From assembly GCA_030765045.1 (NCBI GenBank), contig CM060974.1, positions 47,658,839-47,722,838 on the forward strand: 64,000 nucleotides of DNA. The letters are read 5' to 3'. This document shows positions 32,227 through 44,128 of this stretch, piece by piece (position 1 is the stretch's first letter; the number at the start of each line of letters is the position of its first letter). The position numbers were made by a program, and so were the translations under genes. The stretch is from Tenodera sinensis. Its lineage: Eukaryota > Arthropoda > Insecta > Mantodea > Mantidae. The notes beneath the pieces are model-generated. The model made no database searches. It was not told the origin of the DNA and saw only the letters and a program-made list of their open reading frames with translations.

Positions 32227-34875
32227 ATGACGACCACTGCAATGACACGAATAATGAATTGGAATGCACGTGGCATTTACCACCGTAAAAGAGAACTCAC
32301 GGACTTCCTACACACCCACAACATAGACATTGCACTAATCACAGAGACCCATCTAAACCACAAATCCAGACTAAACATTGCTGGATACCAAACCTATAGA
32401 ACTGACCGGGACAGACGTGGCGGAGGCACAGCCGTAATTATCAAATGTACCATAGAACACGAACAAGCATTGCTACCCCCCCAAGACGTATGGAGGCGAC
32501 GGGCACGTATGTCAAAATTAATAATACTCGCGCACTCATTGTTGCTGCGTATAATCCCCCGGGCGAACTAAACACACAAGACCTGGACGACCTGTTCCAA
32601 CTAAGCAACCCCATCCTAATCGCCGGAGACCTCAACGCCAAGCACCCGCTCTGGAATTGCCGCACAGGTAACCCAGCTGGCTCACAACTCCTTAGACATG
32701 AGAATAACTCCAATTATGTCATATACGCACCAAGCGAGCACACATACATACCCACACAGCATAACCACCAGCCTGACATCCTCGATATCACCTTAGTACG
32801 ACAACTACACCTCCGGTTCACGCTTAAAGTAATCAACGCCCTGTCCTCAGACCACCTACCTGTTCTAATCAACCTAGAAGGCTCTCCGGCACCTTCCTTG
32901 CAATCCCTCAGACGCAACTACAACAAAGCAAACTGGGCAACCTCCAGATTGTATCGGCTGAAATCCACAACACGCCAATCACGTCATGCAATGAGCTAGA
33001 ACAAGCAGTAGCAAACCTTGAAAATACAATACAGTATGCCATTTCTACCTCGGTCCCCATTCATGCACGTAACCGCGGCCCTCAAACCATGCCTACCGAC
33101 CTCAAGACCTAGCAAGAATCCGCAATAAAACCCGCCGCAAATGGCAACATACGAGACGCCCTCAAGCCCTACAACAGCTGCGTGAACTTAACTTACACAT
33201 CCGAAAACGCACTGCCGACTTCCTTACCTCCCAATGGGAAAGGACAGTCGCTGATCTAGACACGGACCGCACATCACTCTGGCGCATTGCGAAATGCCTA
33301 ACACGCGAACCCACCTCCATTCCGCCCCTACACATCAACCAACGTATAGCCACATCCGACACCGAAAAAGCTGAAGCACTCGCAGATGAGCTGGAACGCA
33401 CACTAACACCGAACCTTACACCAAGTTTACCACAATTTACTGCTGAGACCGAAACTCTAACTAATAACATATACTCATCCACAACTCACAACCAAGTCAG
33501 AAAAACCTCACCATCTGAGGTTACGTGGATCATTAAGCATCTCCCAAAAAAGAAATCGCCTGGACCTGACACCATACCCAACATAGCACTTAAAAACTTA
33601 CCTCCCGACGCCATTAACCGACTGACAGAAATATTCAACTATACCCTTAGAAGCGGCACCTTTCCACAGCGCTGGAAGAAGGCCAAAGTCCTCCACTTCC
33701 CCAAACAAGGCAAGGACCACGCCAACCCAGCCAACTACAGACCCATCAGCCTACTGAACTCACTCAGTAAGGTGCTAGAGAAAATAATACTTAAAAGACT
33801 AAACGCACATCTAATCAAACACGGCACCATCATTCAAGAACAGTTCGGTTTTCGAGCCAAGCACTCGACCACACTCCAACTACTCCGTATCACCGAGCAC
33901 ATAACCCGCGGATTTAACATAAATAAAACCACGGGGGTCCTGTTCCTGGACATTGAACGTGCCTTCGACCGGGTATGGCACCCAGGACTCCTACGCAAAC
34001 TAGTGTCTCTAAATGTGCAAGACACCATGGTAAAGCTCATCGCAAACTACTTACGTGACCGCCAGTTCAGCTCCGCAGTAAACAATGCACTCTCCTCCCC
34101 ACGTATTATGCAAGCAGGGGTCCCCCAAGGCAGTTTATTGGGGCCCACACTCTTCAACATTTATATCAACGACATACCAAAAACCACAAACACATCACTT
34201 TACTTGTATGCAGACGACACGGCTATCGCAGCTCAGTCAGGCAACCCTAGATTTGTACGCGACAGGCTACAAACGTCACTCACCAACTTGGAAGACTGGC
34301 TCGCCAAATGGCGAATCAGAGTCAACCAAGCCAAATGCCATGCAGTAATATTCACTAAGCGCCAAACACATAGAAGCACTGCACGTAGACTCCCTCCTTT
34401 AACTCTGTTTGGCGAAAACATTAACTGGACTAACCAGACCACCTATCTCGGGCTCACGATGGACCAAGGCCTCACTTGGCACACACACATCCAAAATTGC
34501 CGGCGCAAGGCGCAAGTACAAGTAAGGAGACTCTACCCCCTCCTTCGCACAGGATCACATATCTCCCCGAAACTAGGACTTACCCTATATAAAACACTAA
34601 TCCGACCGATACTGACATACGCAGCCCCGGTCTGAGGATACGCCGCCTCCACCCACATTAAGCGCCTAAACTCCTTTCAGAACCGGATCCTAAGGATAAT
34701 CACTGGCGTACCCAGACGGGCGCCGGCCTACAAACTGCACGAAGAACTGCATATGCACACAATTGAAGAATTCATTAAAAAGCTTGCCTCCGACCTCTAT
34801 GCCAAAAATTCCCGCCACCATAACCCACTCATTGCCAACCTCGGCACATATCATCTCGAACTAACCAAACACTAA
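32227..34875 (+). pseudogene. Jockey-like LINE ORF2 (endonuclease and reverse transcriptase)
   Basis: It starts at ATG 32227, 36 bases after ORF1. The APE endonuclease is visible as MNWNARGI, ITETHL and GGGTAVII. After a frameshift at ~32500 it continues with AAYNPPG, AGDLNAKHPLW and SSDHLP. A second shift near 33000-33100 leads into a long frame (about 33073-34875). This carries KKKSPGPDTIPN, YRPISLLNS, QFGFRAKHSTT, the palm motifs LDIERAFDRVWH and GVPQGSLLGPTLFNIYIND, and YLYADDTA. A TGA at 34633-34635 replaces the tryptophan of YAAPVW, and the frame then continues to TAA at 34873-34875. No RNase H is present, as expected for Jockey. The RT catalytic Asp pair (YADD) is intact. Confidence 0.9.
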
Positions 34876-35516
34876 ACGCCACTCCATCTTTTTGAACGTT
34901 CTCTAAACAACACAGATACCATAGATGCCAGAGCCCACCTATTCAATATTCTGAATCACAACTAACTACTTAAAACCTTCTGCCAACAGAGGAGGACCGT
35001 AAACGCCCGGACCACATCCACTTTCTCTCAAGATAAGGTATACAGGATACTCCCAAGCCCACAACAGGTACGTAACACTCCCTAAACCTGCCCCCACCAC
35101 TGCATTCCTTTATATGTAGATAACCATTTCATAGCTTGTAAGCACGTACATTACTAACCCCCTTAAATTAGCACTGCTGTAACACCCTATAGCACATAAC
35201 ACCAGCTACTCCTTACTAACAAGCTTTCCCTCCCTGGGTGCTGCACAGACCTCGGTATGTGTTGACTCCCAGGATACAATATCACGCGCTCGCATGCACC
35301 GCATGCCAGCTAGGTACTAACCATTACTAACCGGGGTGCTATCGCGGAACCCGACCTAACTGCATGTATCGCTGCACTAACAAGCACCCTGTCTTTCTCT
35401 GCCTTGCATGTTTAGTTTACTAACCGCATGTGCATGGAGAGACGATGTAGCCTCTGAGGATGATCGTCACCAGGGCTGGCGGGTGTGGGGCCAGCCTTAA
35501 AAAAAAAAAAAAAAAA
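34876..35516 (+). other. 3' UTR and poly(A) tail of the Jockey-like LINE
   Basis: No coding frame. C-rich on this strand with several CTAACC-type phrases. It ends GGGGCCAGCCTT followed by 18 A. Confidence 0.75.
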
Positions 35517-35527
35517 CAATAACGGCT

Positions 35528-36509
35528 AAGTACTGCGGTAAAGACACTTCGGGTGGGGGAATAAGCTTCCCCACTCGACTCGAACTGCCTCTGGAGCCTC
35601 TGCTCCAGTAAAACGGAGAAGTATTTTCCTCTGGCATTTTCTGAGATCTGCGACGAGGTTTATGAGGACTACTGTGATTGGTCACATTTTAAATATGTGA
35701 TGTCAAAGGTGAGGAGAAATAGCCATGCAAATGGAATATATGCAATAAGAGTTTCGCTGTGATTTAAAATACACAATTTCTTTTATTATACTACTCGCAG
35801 AAGTTAAAGGCATGTGAACGCTGGCCAATACTTAAGCGTAGTGCGTGTACCGGCAGAAATTCTGTTCATAAGATCACGTTTTACACGCCAGCAAAGGTTC
35901 TGTCTATTTTTCCCGTAATTAAAGAACACATTAAATATTCCTAAAACATTAAAATCTTACCTTGACAGGCGTCACAGTGGTGGAACAGTAAGCACAGTTT
36001 GGTCTTCGTCTTCGAAGGCACTTAATTCGGAGTCATCACCTTTCTAAGGATAAAGCTCCTTCACTACAAATTCGTGACGGCTTTCATAAAAACTTGTTCA
36101 CATTAAATATAATTTTTCTACCCTGAGAATGAATTACTTCAAGTTTGTTGATAGAAAAATCACTTATCCCAGCCTCGAGGGACATGTTCACACACTCGGA
36201 TCACAAACACTGGAGAAGGAGAAAAGATGTGTATAATAATAATAGTACCTGGGCGACCGAGCTTCGCTCGGCGTTTGTCGCCTCTGTTTTTGTGAAATCA
36301 TTTTTTTTTTTTTTTTTGAGGGGGGGGGGGGAAGATACTTAGATAAACCTGAAAGGCAAAACCTTAACTAAATAATAATTTTTGTCGCAATTGTTAAGAG
36401 TCGTTTCCAAGATACAAGAAATATAGAAATGCATACAAATATTTCATAAACACCATTTCAGCTGAAAAACTTCTACTGCTGAACGCAGGCCTGCCCCATC
36501 GATATCCAC
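35528..36509. other. mixed non-coding sequence
   Basis: The first ~120 bases are probably the continuation of the older Jockey fragment. The rest shows no coding frame. A T run and a G run adjoin at 36301-36333. Confidence 0.4.
36257..36271. repeat. small perfect hairpin CCGAGC-TTC-GCTCGG
   Basis: A 6-bp perfect stem with a 3-base loop, GC-rich against an AT-rich background. It stands about 800 bases upstream of the minisatellite field. Confidence 0.6.
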
Positions 36510-36950
36510 CTAGTTTGAGGTTTTCGTCGAGCACTTGACCATCATGGATTTCAGTTCTTTGGTGCTGCGATTGACACGTTGGCCAAGGTCCTTCATATTT
36601 CCGTCGAGTTCTTCCATGGTTTCGTTAACCCCGGCCAGTCGCTCGTTAGTATTCTCCAGTAGGTCTAGCTTCATATTGGACATTCCCGACTTCATATTTT
36701 CCATTTTGGAGTTTACATTTTCAATTTGGCTTCCATTTTTTGTTTCCATTTTGTCCATTTCTGTTCCCATATTTTTTATTCCGTAGTTAACGTTTTACCA
36801 ATTCAGCTTTCATATTTGTTTCCTCTGCCACATTCCGGAATTCATTTCATTCCCCATTATATCCATTTTGGCTAACATTTGTTTCATCAACTGTTCCATG
36901 TCATGCTTATCGTCGCACTCCTGGCACCAATTGTGATTACTTTACTTCAA
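36510..36950 (-). pseudogene. coiled-coil, Gag-like coding relic
   Basis: The minus frame 36770-36510 (86 codons) is rich in Met, Glu, Lys, Asn and Leu in a heptad-like spacing (ENVNSKMENMKSGMSNMKLD). Related codons (EQLMKQMLAKMDIM) continue upstream to about 36900 in another frame. This kind of Met/Glu-rich coiled coil is often found at the N-terminus of retrotransposon Gag proteins in arthropods. No pol region is adjacent, so assignment is tentative. Confidence 0.4.
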
Positions 36951-37069
36951 TTATTTTTTTATTAAAACACCGGGGCGACACTAAGCAAAAGCACTGTTGA
37001 AGAATAAAGACTACAGAAGGAAAAGCTTGTTGATAAAGCCGTGTACTGCGCATTTCTGTTTCAATCACA

Positions 37070-38764
37070 TAGAAAGTAATATGAATTGTTCGTAATTATT
37101 CGTGGTAGCGGGAGTAGTGAAAGAAATGTGATTGTGTTCTACTAAAGAAAAATGAATAGAAAAATCGTGTGAATGTTATACGTTGCACTTATATTTCAAA
37201 TGTATGGAAAATGTATGGACTGTTTGTAGAAGAGGGAGTAGTATGTTAGGCAAAAGCAAATGGAATAGAGAAAACCATGTGAACGTAATACTTTGGGTGG
37301 TAAAATGGATTCCATAAAAACCTTCGGCATGAAAACACCTAGGTATGTCAATTTTCATGGCGATCGGTCAACAGGCTTTGGAGTTTACTCACTCTTCAAC
37401 ATACGATTTGTATAGGCGTTGGTATGTATGAAGTTGATAAACGATAGTAATAACATGTGAATTGTTACGTAAAACAAAAGAGAATAGAGAAAATAGTATG
37501 AATGTAATACGTTGTATTTCTGTTTCAAACATATAGCAAATTGTATGAATTGTATGTTGAAGGCCGAGTAGCGAAAGAAGACTGATTGTGCCCTGTAAAG
37601 GAAGAATTAGTAGAGGAAATCGTGTGAATATAATACGTTTAATTTATAATTCAATCATAGAAAATTATATGAATTGTATGTTGAAGGGCAAACAGAGGAT
37701 ACATGAATGTGCTACGTACGTAAAAAAGCGAGTAGAAAAGTAATATATTGTGAAGTAAAACTGTTACCATAAAAACTTTCTCCATGAAAAAATACATATA
37801 CGTGCCGAATTTGGCGGTGATCGATTAAGCGGTTTTAGAGATTAACAGTTACATATATACAAACATCCAATTTGTATGTATATATGATAGGAATCGTTTG
37901 TAGAAGAGCGAGTAGAGAAAGATATGTGAATGTGTTAAGTAAAAGTGAGAGGAGAAAACAGTGTGAATGTAAAGCATTTATATTTCAAACATACAGAACA
38001 TGGTATGACTTATTTTAAAAGCGAGGATAACAATTTTTTTTAATGTAAAATCGCGTTTTTATGGAAAAATTTTCATAGATGAGTGAGTAGAGAAAGAGAT
38101 GTGAATGTGTTACCTAAAAGTGAAACGAGAAAACAGTGGGAATCCAATAGCATTTCTATTTCAAACATACTGAACATGGTATGACTTATTTTAAAACTGG
38201 GGATAAAAATCATTTTTGGTATAAAATCACGTTTTTTTATGGAAAATTGTTTATAGAAGAGTGAGTAGAGAAAGAGATGTGAATGTGTTACCTAAAAGTA
38301 CTTAAATAGAGAAACCACTGTGTATGTAATATGCAGCATTTCTTTTTCAAACATGCAGAAAATTGTATGACTTATTTGTAGAAGAGTGAGCAGAGAAAGA
38401 GATGTGAATGTGTTACCTAAAAGTACTTTTAAGTAGAGAAAACACTGTGAATGTAATATGCAGCATATCTATTTCAAACATACAGAAAATTGTATGACTT
38501 ATTTCTAGAAGAGTGAGAAGAGAAACAGTTATGAATGTGTTACCCAAAAGTAAGTAGAGAAAACAGTGTGAATGTAATACATAGCATGTTTATTTCAAAC
38601 ATGCAAAAAATTAAATGTCTTATTTGTAGAAGAGTGAATAGAAAGAGATGTGAATGTGTTACCTAAAAGTGCGAGGAGAAAACAGTGTGAATGTAATAGA
38701 ATTTCTATTTCATACATACAGAACATGGTATGATATTTTAAAACTGGGGATAATTTTGTGTGTA

Positions 38765-38860
<96 letters not shown>

Positions 38861-39215
38861 CACGTTTTTTATGGAAAATTGTTTACAGAAAAGTGTGTAG
38901 AGAAAGAGATGTGAATGTGTTGTGTTACATAAAGGTGAGTAGAGAAAACACTGTGAATATAATATGCATGTATACAAAAATTTAACCAATACTTTAGAGC
39001 CGTTTCTGAAATACCGGGAATATATATCTAAGAATTGCACTGTAGAAGCGGGAATAAAAAATGTTATTTTTTATGTAAAATCGCGTATTTTCGGGAATTA
39101 CACCTTTATAGATGAATTTAAAAAGCAAAACCCTATCTGTAGACAAAATTTGATGGAAGTTGTTAGAGCCGTTTACAAGTTACGCGGAATATATTTATAG
39201 ACAAGAATTGCTCGT
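37070..39215 (+). repeat. diverged minisatellite field, units ~125 and ~180 bp
   Basis: The phrase GAGATGTGAATGTGTTACCT and variants recur at about 37915, 38096, 38274, 38399, 38526, 38645 and 38900. Each is followed by AAAACAGTGTGAATGTAATA-like sequence and TTTCAAACATACAGAA. Spacings are either ~180 or ~125 bases. The longer units contain an extra ~55-bp block with GGGGATAA and AAATCACGTTTTT. Older, more diverged units extend left to about 37070, and the same motif reappears at 43.2-44.0 kb. No gene. Confidence 0.8.
38755..38855 (+). repeat. (GT)n microsatellite inside a minisatellite unit
   Basis: About 100 bp of GT with few interruptions at the left end. It lies between GGGGATAA and TAAAATCACG, exactly where neighbouring units have a short TTTTTGGTA segment. 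Confidence 0.95.
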
Positions 39216-39228
39216 TTAAATATATAAG

Positions 39229-39231
39229 ATG

Positions 39232-39305
<74 letters not shown>

Positions 39306-39306
39306 T
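39229..39306 (+). repeat. (AAT)n microsatellite, left border
   Basis: About 70 bp of AAT repeats leading through AACAAT into the hexamer array. Confidence 0.95.
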
Positions 39307-39779
39307 AACACTAACACTAACACTAACACTAACACTAACACTAACACTAACACTAACACTAACACTAACACTAACACTAACACTAACACTAACACTAACA
39401 CTAACACTAACACTAACACTAACACTAACACTAACACTAACACTAACACTAACACTAACACTAACACTAACACTAACACTAACACTAACACTAACACTAA
39501 CACTAACACTAACACTAACACTAACACTAACACTAACACTAACACTAACACTAACACTAACACTAACACTAACACTAACACTAACACTAACACTAACACT
39601 AACACTAACACTAACACTAACACTAACACTAACACTAACACTAACACTAACACTAACACTAACACTAACACTAACACTAACACTAACACTAACACTAACA
39701 CTAACACTAACACTAACACTAACACTAACACTAACACTAACACTAACACTAACACTAACACTAACACTAACACTAACAC

Positions 39780-39782
<3 letters not shown>
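39307..39782 (+). repeat. (AACACT)n hexanucleotide array, ~79 copies
   Basis: About 476 bp of the hexamer AACACT repeated without a visible substitution. On the minus strand this is (TTAGTG)n, one base away from the TTAGGG type and related to insect TTAGG telomere repeats. The open frames through it (Asn-Thr and Leu-Val runs) are artefacts of the period. Confidence 0.97.
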
Positions 39783-39836
<54 letters not shown>

Positions 39837-39840
39837 CAAC
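39783..39840 (+). repeat. (AAT)n microsatellite, right border
   Basis: About 50 bp of AAT followed by a few AAC and AAG triplets, mirroring the left border. Confidence 0.95.
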
Positions 39841-40691
39841 AACAAGAAGAAGAAGAATTTGATATTAATAATATTTCAGTTCGAGTTCGACGCACGACTT
39901 AACGATGCCGTTCACTTTAACAAAATAGCACACCACTACTCTGAAAACAAATTGAACATTAACTCGTCTGTTTCAAACTGCGTGACTTCTATTTTAATAG
40001 TACGTGCACTGTTTGTTTATGCTCGAGATAAGTGTTGTGAGGGAGGAATGGTGTTGTTTTTCAGGCTTATCTGTGTTGAATGGATATTGGGTACCCATAA
40101 GCATGTGAAGATAAAATGTGCGCCGCTCGCGTTCTAAGTGTCGTAGAGACAGGAATTTTGTACGGTCATGATCAGAAAATAAAATTCTTTCTGATTATAA
40201 GGCTGGCATCTGTCATTTTCAAATATTTATCCGAGCATAATTGAATCGGTCGGCAGAGAAAGGAACTAAGTCAATATTTTTAACTTTTCAGGACAGATAA
40301 AAAACTGTTTAGCCGATAAACTTATTTTCAGAAATTTCTGTTTGATGCTTTATTGTATTCTTTATTGCAGTCCAGTAGATGTGTATAAATGCACTCGCTT
40401 AATTCTTAGTAAATATTGCAAAAATTGATTTTGTAGAAAATTGACTTAGTTCCTTTCTCCATTCGACGATAGGTTTACCACTGTTTAATGCGTTTATTTG
40501 CTTATAAATGTAGTTTTTGTTGCAATATTGATGTTCAGCATCTTGAATAACATAAATGCAATCATAAACAACACAACATGAAAAAGCACATTAACATTTG
40601 TAGTACATTTAAAAATTTTGGAGAAGTAGTTTGCAAATTATGGTACCTGATTCATTCAACTGTACTAAAGAAAGTTTTATGAAATCACTGG
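39841..40691. other. AT-rich spacer, no gene seen
   Basis: No recognisable coding frame, repeat boundary or hairpin. The phrase AAAGGAACTAAGTCAATATT (40260-40279) partly recurs as its complement near 40442-40462. Confidence 0.45.
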
Positions 40692-40850
40692 TCACTGCAA
40701 TAGATGTTCATAAAATTTTTGTGCATCTTCCCCCTGTACACATTTCACCAGCTTTTGTATGACCTCAATTTTCTTTTTCTGAATGGGCACTTCGAGCTGT
40801 GGATAAGCTGGCTCCAGGTCCATGTGAAAATTTGAACGCGTTTTCAGCAG
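40692..40850 (-). pseudogene. C-terminal fragment related to the one at 1-396
   Basis: The minus frame ending at 40692 reads PIQKKKIEVIQKLVKCVQ, then EDAQKFYEHLL and a stop. It aligns with the end of the plus-strand fragment at 262-396 at about 16 of 30 positions, including the terminal Phe-Tyr. It was separated from its upstream coding part by the insertion of LINE B, whose tail adjoins it at about 40852. Confidence 0.45.
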
Positions 40851-40851
40851 T

Positions 40852-41943
40852 TGTTGTTGTTGTTTTCTAGTGCCTTGCATCTGGCAATGAAGCCATTAGC
40901 ATTCGTGCTCTCCAATACTTTTGAACTGTAGTTTCTTCTGATCTTAATGCTTCACAGGTCTTCAAGTGGTCTTCATTCATTTCTGCTGGATCGTTACACA
41001 GGATACATATTGGTGAGGCTGAGATACCAATTCTGTAGAGATGACTTGCTAAGCAGTCATGATTTGTCAATAGTCGGAAGGCTGGAACAGCTGTTTTCCT
41101 TGGTCTCTGGGGGATTATATCTGGATTGGAAAGTAGTGTAATCCATTTTTTATCTTTGGCATTTGTTTCTATTTCTTGTAGGTATGAATGACAAAAATTT
41201 TTAATGATCAAGCGTTTTATTGAGGAATATGAGAAATTGAATTTAGACTTTTGTGTTATTGTTGTGGCTTTCTTTGCAAGTGAGTCTACAGCTTCGTTCC
41301 CCATGACTCCACAGTGTGCTGGAATCCATTGGAGATGAACAGTCTTATTAACTTTTTGGAGTTGTGTTAACATTTTGTAGCATTCTCTAATTTTTGTTGA
41401 CTTCTTTGTAGTATTTGAACATATTCCCTGAATTGCAGCTTTAGAATCCGAAAGAATTACTGCCTTGTTAAATTTATTTAAGGGAAGATTTAATAATTGT
41501 CGGAGAGCAATGTATATAGCCTCTATTTCTCCATCATAATTTGTTGTGTCTCTGCCAACAGAATGATAAAAGGAAAAATGTGAACATGTAACTCCAGCTC
41601 CAGTAAGGTTTTCCTTCGAGGATCCATCAGTATATATGTGCAGCCATTCTTCTGTGGGATACCTAGTATTGATTGTTTCCAGAGCTAGAAGTTTTTGTAT
41701 TTCTTTTGGTGTGTCTGATTTACTTATTTCCTCTATTAATTCCAAATTGAAGGTAGGTTGCAATAATTCCAATGGATTTTCTCTAATAAGTAGATTTTCT
41801 CTGGTGTTAGGAATGTTCAATTTGGATTTAATCTGTGTTACCTTTTCTAGGAAACTACTATGAGTTTTAAGGATTGAAGGGGGGAGGTTCTCTTCTGTCC
41901 ATTTAGAGTTTGGCAGTCGTAACATTTTCTCGTGTTGGAGCAA
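40852..41943 (-). pseudogene. LINE B: RNase H domain and C-terminus, 5'-truncated
   Basis: One uninterrupted minus frame of 358 codons encodes the end of the same LINE type as LINE A at 17.8-21.4 kb. RNase H motifs are YTDGSS, DGEIEAI, ILSDSKAA and IPAHCGVMGNEAVDSLAKK. After them come RPRKTAVPAFRLLTNHDC and the zinc motif CILCNDPAEMNEDHLKTC. All four acidic positions expected of RNase H (D, E, D, D) are present. The RT and endonuclease are lost by 5' truncation at 41943, typical of incomplete LINE reverse transcription. After the stop an AACAAC-type tail (40852-40866) matches that of LINE A. Confidence 0.85.
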
Positions 41944-42497
41944 TACAAGAAAATGTATTTAGACATAAATTGTGTATTTTAACATGATCTACATTTTTTG
42001 TATAGTATGATTTGGCCTATCTAACGGTTTACCAGTTATGCAAAAGTCGTCCAGAGTAAATACGACTACAGGGGCTATAGCCAGAAAATTCAAGATATAC
42101 ATTTCATTTTTCATAAAAATATCTCAAACATATGACATTTTAATAAAAATCGTTAGAGCCATTTTCAAGAAAATCAAATTTTTCGAAAAATTTTCCATGT
42201 ATAGGGTAGTTTAGGGTGGTGCTATTTTCTTCAAAATCTTCGTGTCACATTCTTGGAAGATATTAAACTTAAATACCAACTTTGGTTTTTAACCGACTTT
42301 TCGTTTTTGAGCTATGCTGTCCACAGACTGACAGACTGGCACAGACACACGGACACACACACGGACCTTTTTCTAAAAATGCTTTTTTTTTTTTGGATTC
42401 AGGGGGCCTCAAACATGTATTTTCGGTGAAATCTCGACATCGAATTTTTGGGTGGAATACAATACTTCCCCTACTTACCAGTAGAGAAAGTAAAAAT
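41944..42497 (+). repeat. repeat R, copy b (5'-truncated)
   Basis: It starts within R at ACAAGAAAATGTATTTAGAC and runs to GTAGAGAAAGTAAAAAT. The usual first ~250 bp of R are absent, and LINE B adjoins the break. Confidence 0.85.
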
Positions 42498-43119
42498 GAA
42501 CAGCGATGACCCATTTCATGAAAGTTCTGTTTTCCGAAAATCACACACATAACAAGGAATATCTCCGAAATGGTTCACCCTACCAGAAAATTTATTGAGA
42601 CATAAATTGTGTATTTTATCTACATTTTTTGTAGAGTATGATTTGGTCTATCTCTAACGGTTTACCAGTTAAGCAAAAGTCGTCCAGAGTAAATAGGACT
42701 ACAGGGGCTATAGCCAGAAAATTCAAGATATACATTTCATTTGTCATAAAAATATCTCAAACACATGACATTTTAATAAAAATCGTTAGAGCCATTTTCA
42801 AGAAAATCAAAATTTTCAAAAAATTTTCCATGTAAAGGGTAGTTTAGGTTGGGGCTATTTTCTTCAAAATCTTTGTGTCACATCCTTGGAAGATATTAAA
42901 CTTAAATACCAACTTTGGTTTTTAACCGACTTTTCGTGTTTGAGCTATGCTGTCCACAGACTGACAGACTGACACACAGACACACACGGACCTTTTTCTA
43001 AAAATGTTTTTTTTTATTCAGGGGGCCTCAAAATATGTATTTCCGGTGAAATCTTGACATCAAATTTTTGGGTGGAATACAATACTTCCCCTACTTACCA
43101 GTAGAGAAAGTAAAAATTG
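42498..43119 (+). repeat. repeat R, copy c, tandem to copy b
   Basis: It begins GAACAGCGATGACCCATTTC directly after the end of copy b, and ends with CAGTAGAGAAAGTAAAAATT. The joint falls in AAAAATGAAC, a phrase present inside complete R copies, so the tandem may have formed by recombination at this short match. Confidence 0.85.
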
Positions 43120-43229
43120 TACTTAATATGCTTAAACAAAGAGTTAAACTCTTAGGATACCGTAAAAACAAAAGACAAATAAATAAAAAACTTGGGGAAG
43201 GCACAGTGCAAATGGACTGTTAAATAATC

Positions 43230-44040
43230 ACAAATACTATGGGAACAAAAGTGAATAAAGCTGAGTGAATATACGTTGCATTTCTATTTCAGTAATATAG
43301 AAAACTATGAATTGTTTCTAGAAGACGGAGTAGACAAGAAAGTGCGATTGTTTCATAAAAGAAAAGTGAGTACAGAAAACAGTGTGAATATAATACATTG
43401 CATTTCTATTTCAAACATATAGAAAATTGCACGGATTGTTTGTACAAGAGGAAGTAGAGAGGGACATGTGAATTCGTTATGTAAAAGAAAAGCACTTAGA
43501 GAAAACCATGTGAATGTAAAGAGATGCATTTATATGTCAAGGATATAGAAAATTGTATTAATTGTATGCTGAAGGGTGCGTAGAGGATGTTAACGTGTTA
43601 CATAAAAAACTGATTAGATTTTAATTATTTTGTTGTTAAACGACACTGTCAAATGCCAGGATCATATCAGCGTCGCCGATGTGCTGGAATATCGTCCCGC
43701 AGAAGTTCGTTTACATGCTAGTAGATCTACTGACTTGGAACTGCCTTTTTAAGCATATTTAAAAACCATGTCTGGGCTGGATTTGAACCAGCGACCTTGG
43801 GATCCGTAGGCCAGCGTCTAACCAACTGAGCCACTCAGATCAACAAAACTGAATAGAGAAAACCACGTGAATATTACTGCATAGTAAAATGATTAGCACA
43901 CAAACCTTCCCCATGAAAAATATAAACATATGTGCCTAATTTCGAGGTGATCGCTCTAGGGGTTTCGGAGATTAGCCATTACATACATACCTATTTAAAT
44001 TACATTGGAGGACGTTAAAAAATACATATATAACAGCCAC
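43230..44040 (+). repeat. second minisatellite field
   Basis: Units with GTGAATATAATACATTGCAT and TTTCAAACATATAGAAAATT repeat here as in the field at 37-39 kb, also ending in a GTGATCGCTCTAGGGG-type phrase. A SINE is inserted at 43619. Confidence 0.7.
43606..43857 (-). mobile_element. tRNA-derived SINE with 13-bp TSD
   Basis: AAAACTGATTAGA (43606-43618) and AAAACTGAATAGA (43845-43857) flank the unit with one mismatch. On the minus strand the head has a clear A box (GTGGCTCAGTTGGTTAGACG) and B box (GCTGGTTCAAATCC). The 3' part contains CATCGGCGACGCTGATATGA and ends GTCGTTTAACAACAAAATAA, a tail style known from insect SINEs. Confidence 0.85.
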
Positions 44041-44128
44041 GTTTACTTTCTCTACTACATATATTGTAGATGAAGTATTGTATTCCACCCAAAAATTTGA
44101 TGTCGAGATCTCACTGGAAACACAGGTG

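Larger units (their letters stand above)
30324..35527 (+). mobile_element. near full-length Jockey-like LINE with 14-bp TSD
   Basis: AAACAATAACGGCT occurs at 30324-30337 and again at 35514-35527, directly after an A run (35499-35516, sharing AAA with the TSD). The element therefore starts at about 30338 (CAGTTCACTACGAG) and is about 5.2 kb long. It has a GC-rich 5' UTR (30338-30731), ORF1 (30732-32190), ORF2 (32227-34875), a 3' UTR and a poly(A) tail. Both base composition and codon use are far more GC-rich than the surroundings. Confidence 0.9.

Noticed and set aside
37070..39215. Regularly spaced repeats suggesting a CRISPR array
   Set aside because: Repeats are long, diverged and directly adjoining without unique spacers, in a eukaryotic context.
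39307..39782. Interpretation as a true interstitial telomere
   Set aside because: The minus-strand unit TTAGTG is not a known insect telomere repeat; only the resemblance is reported.
39216..40137. Long open frames (up to 302 codons) of Asn-Thr and Leu-Val
   Set aside because: They arise because the AAT and AACACT repeats have periods divisible by three; no gene signal lies at either end except a short chance extension.
43760..43840. Possible tRNA gene (clear A and B boxes on the minus strand)
   Set aside because: It is the head of a TSD-flanked SINE with SINE body and tail. The other tRNA-like blocks (8.1, 22.1, 46.3, 50.5, 57.6 kb) likewise do not complete a cloverleaf.
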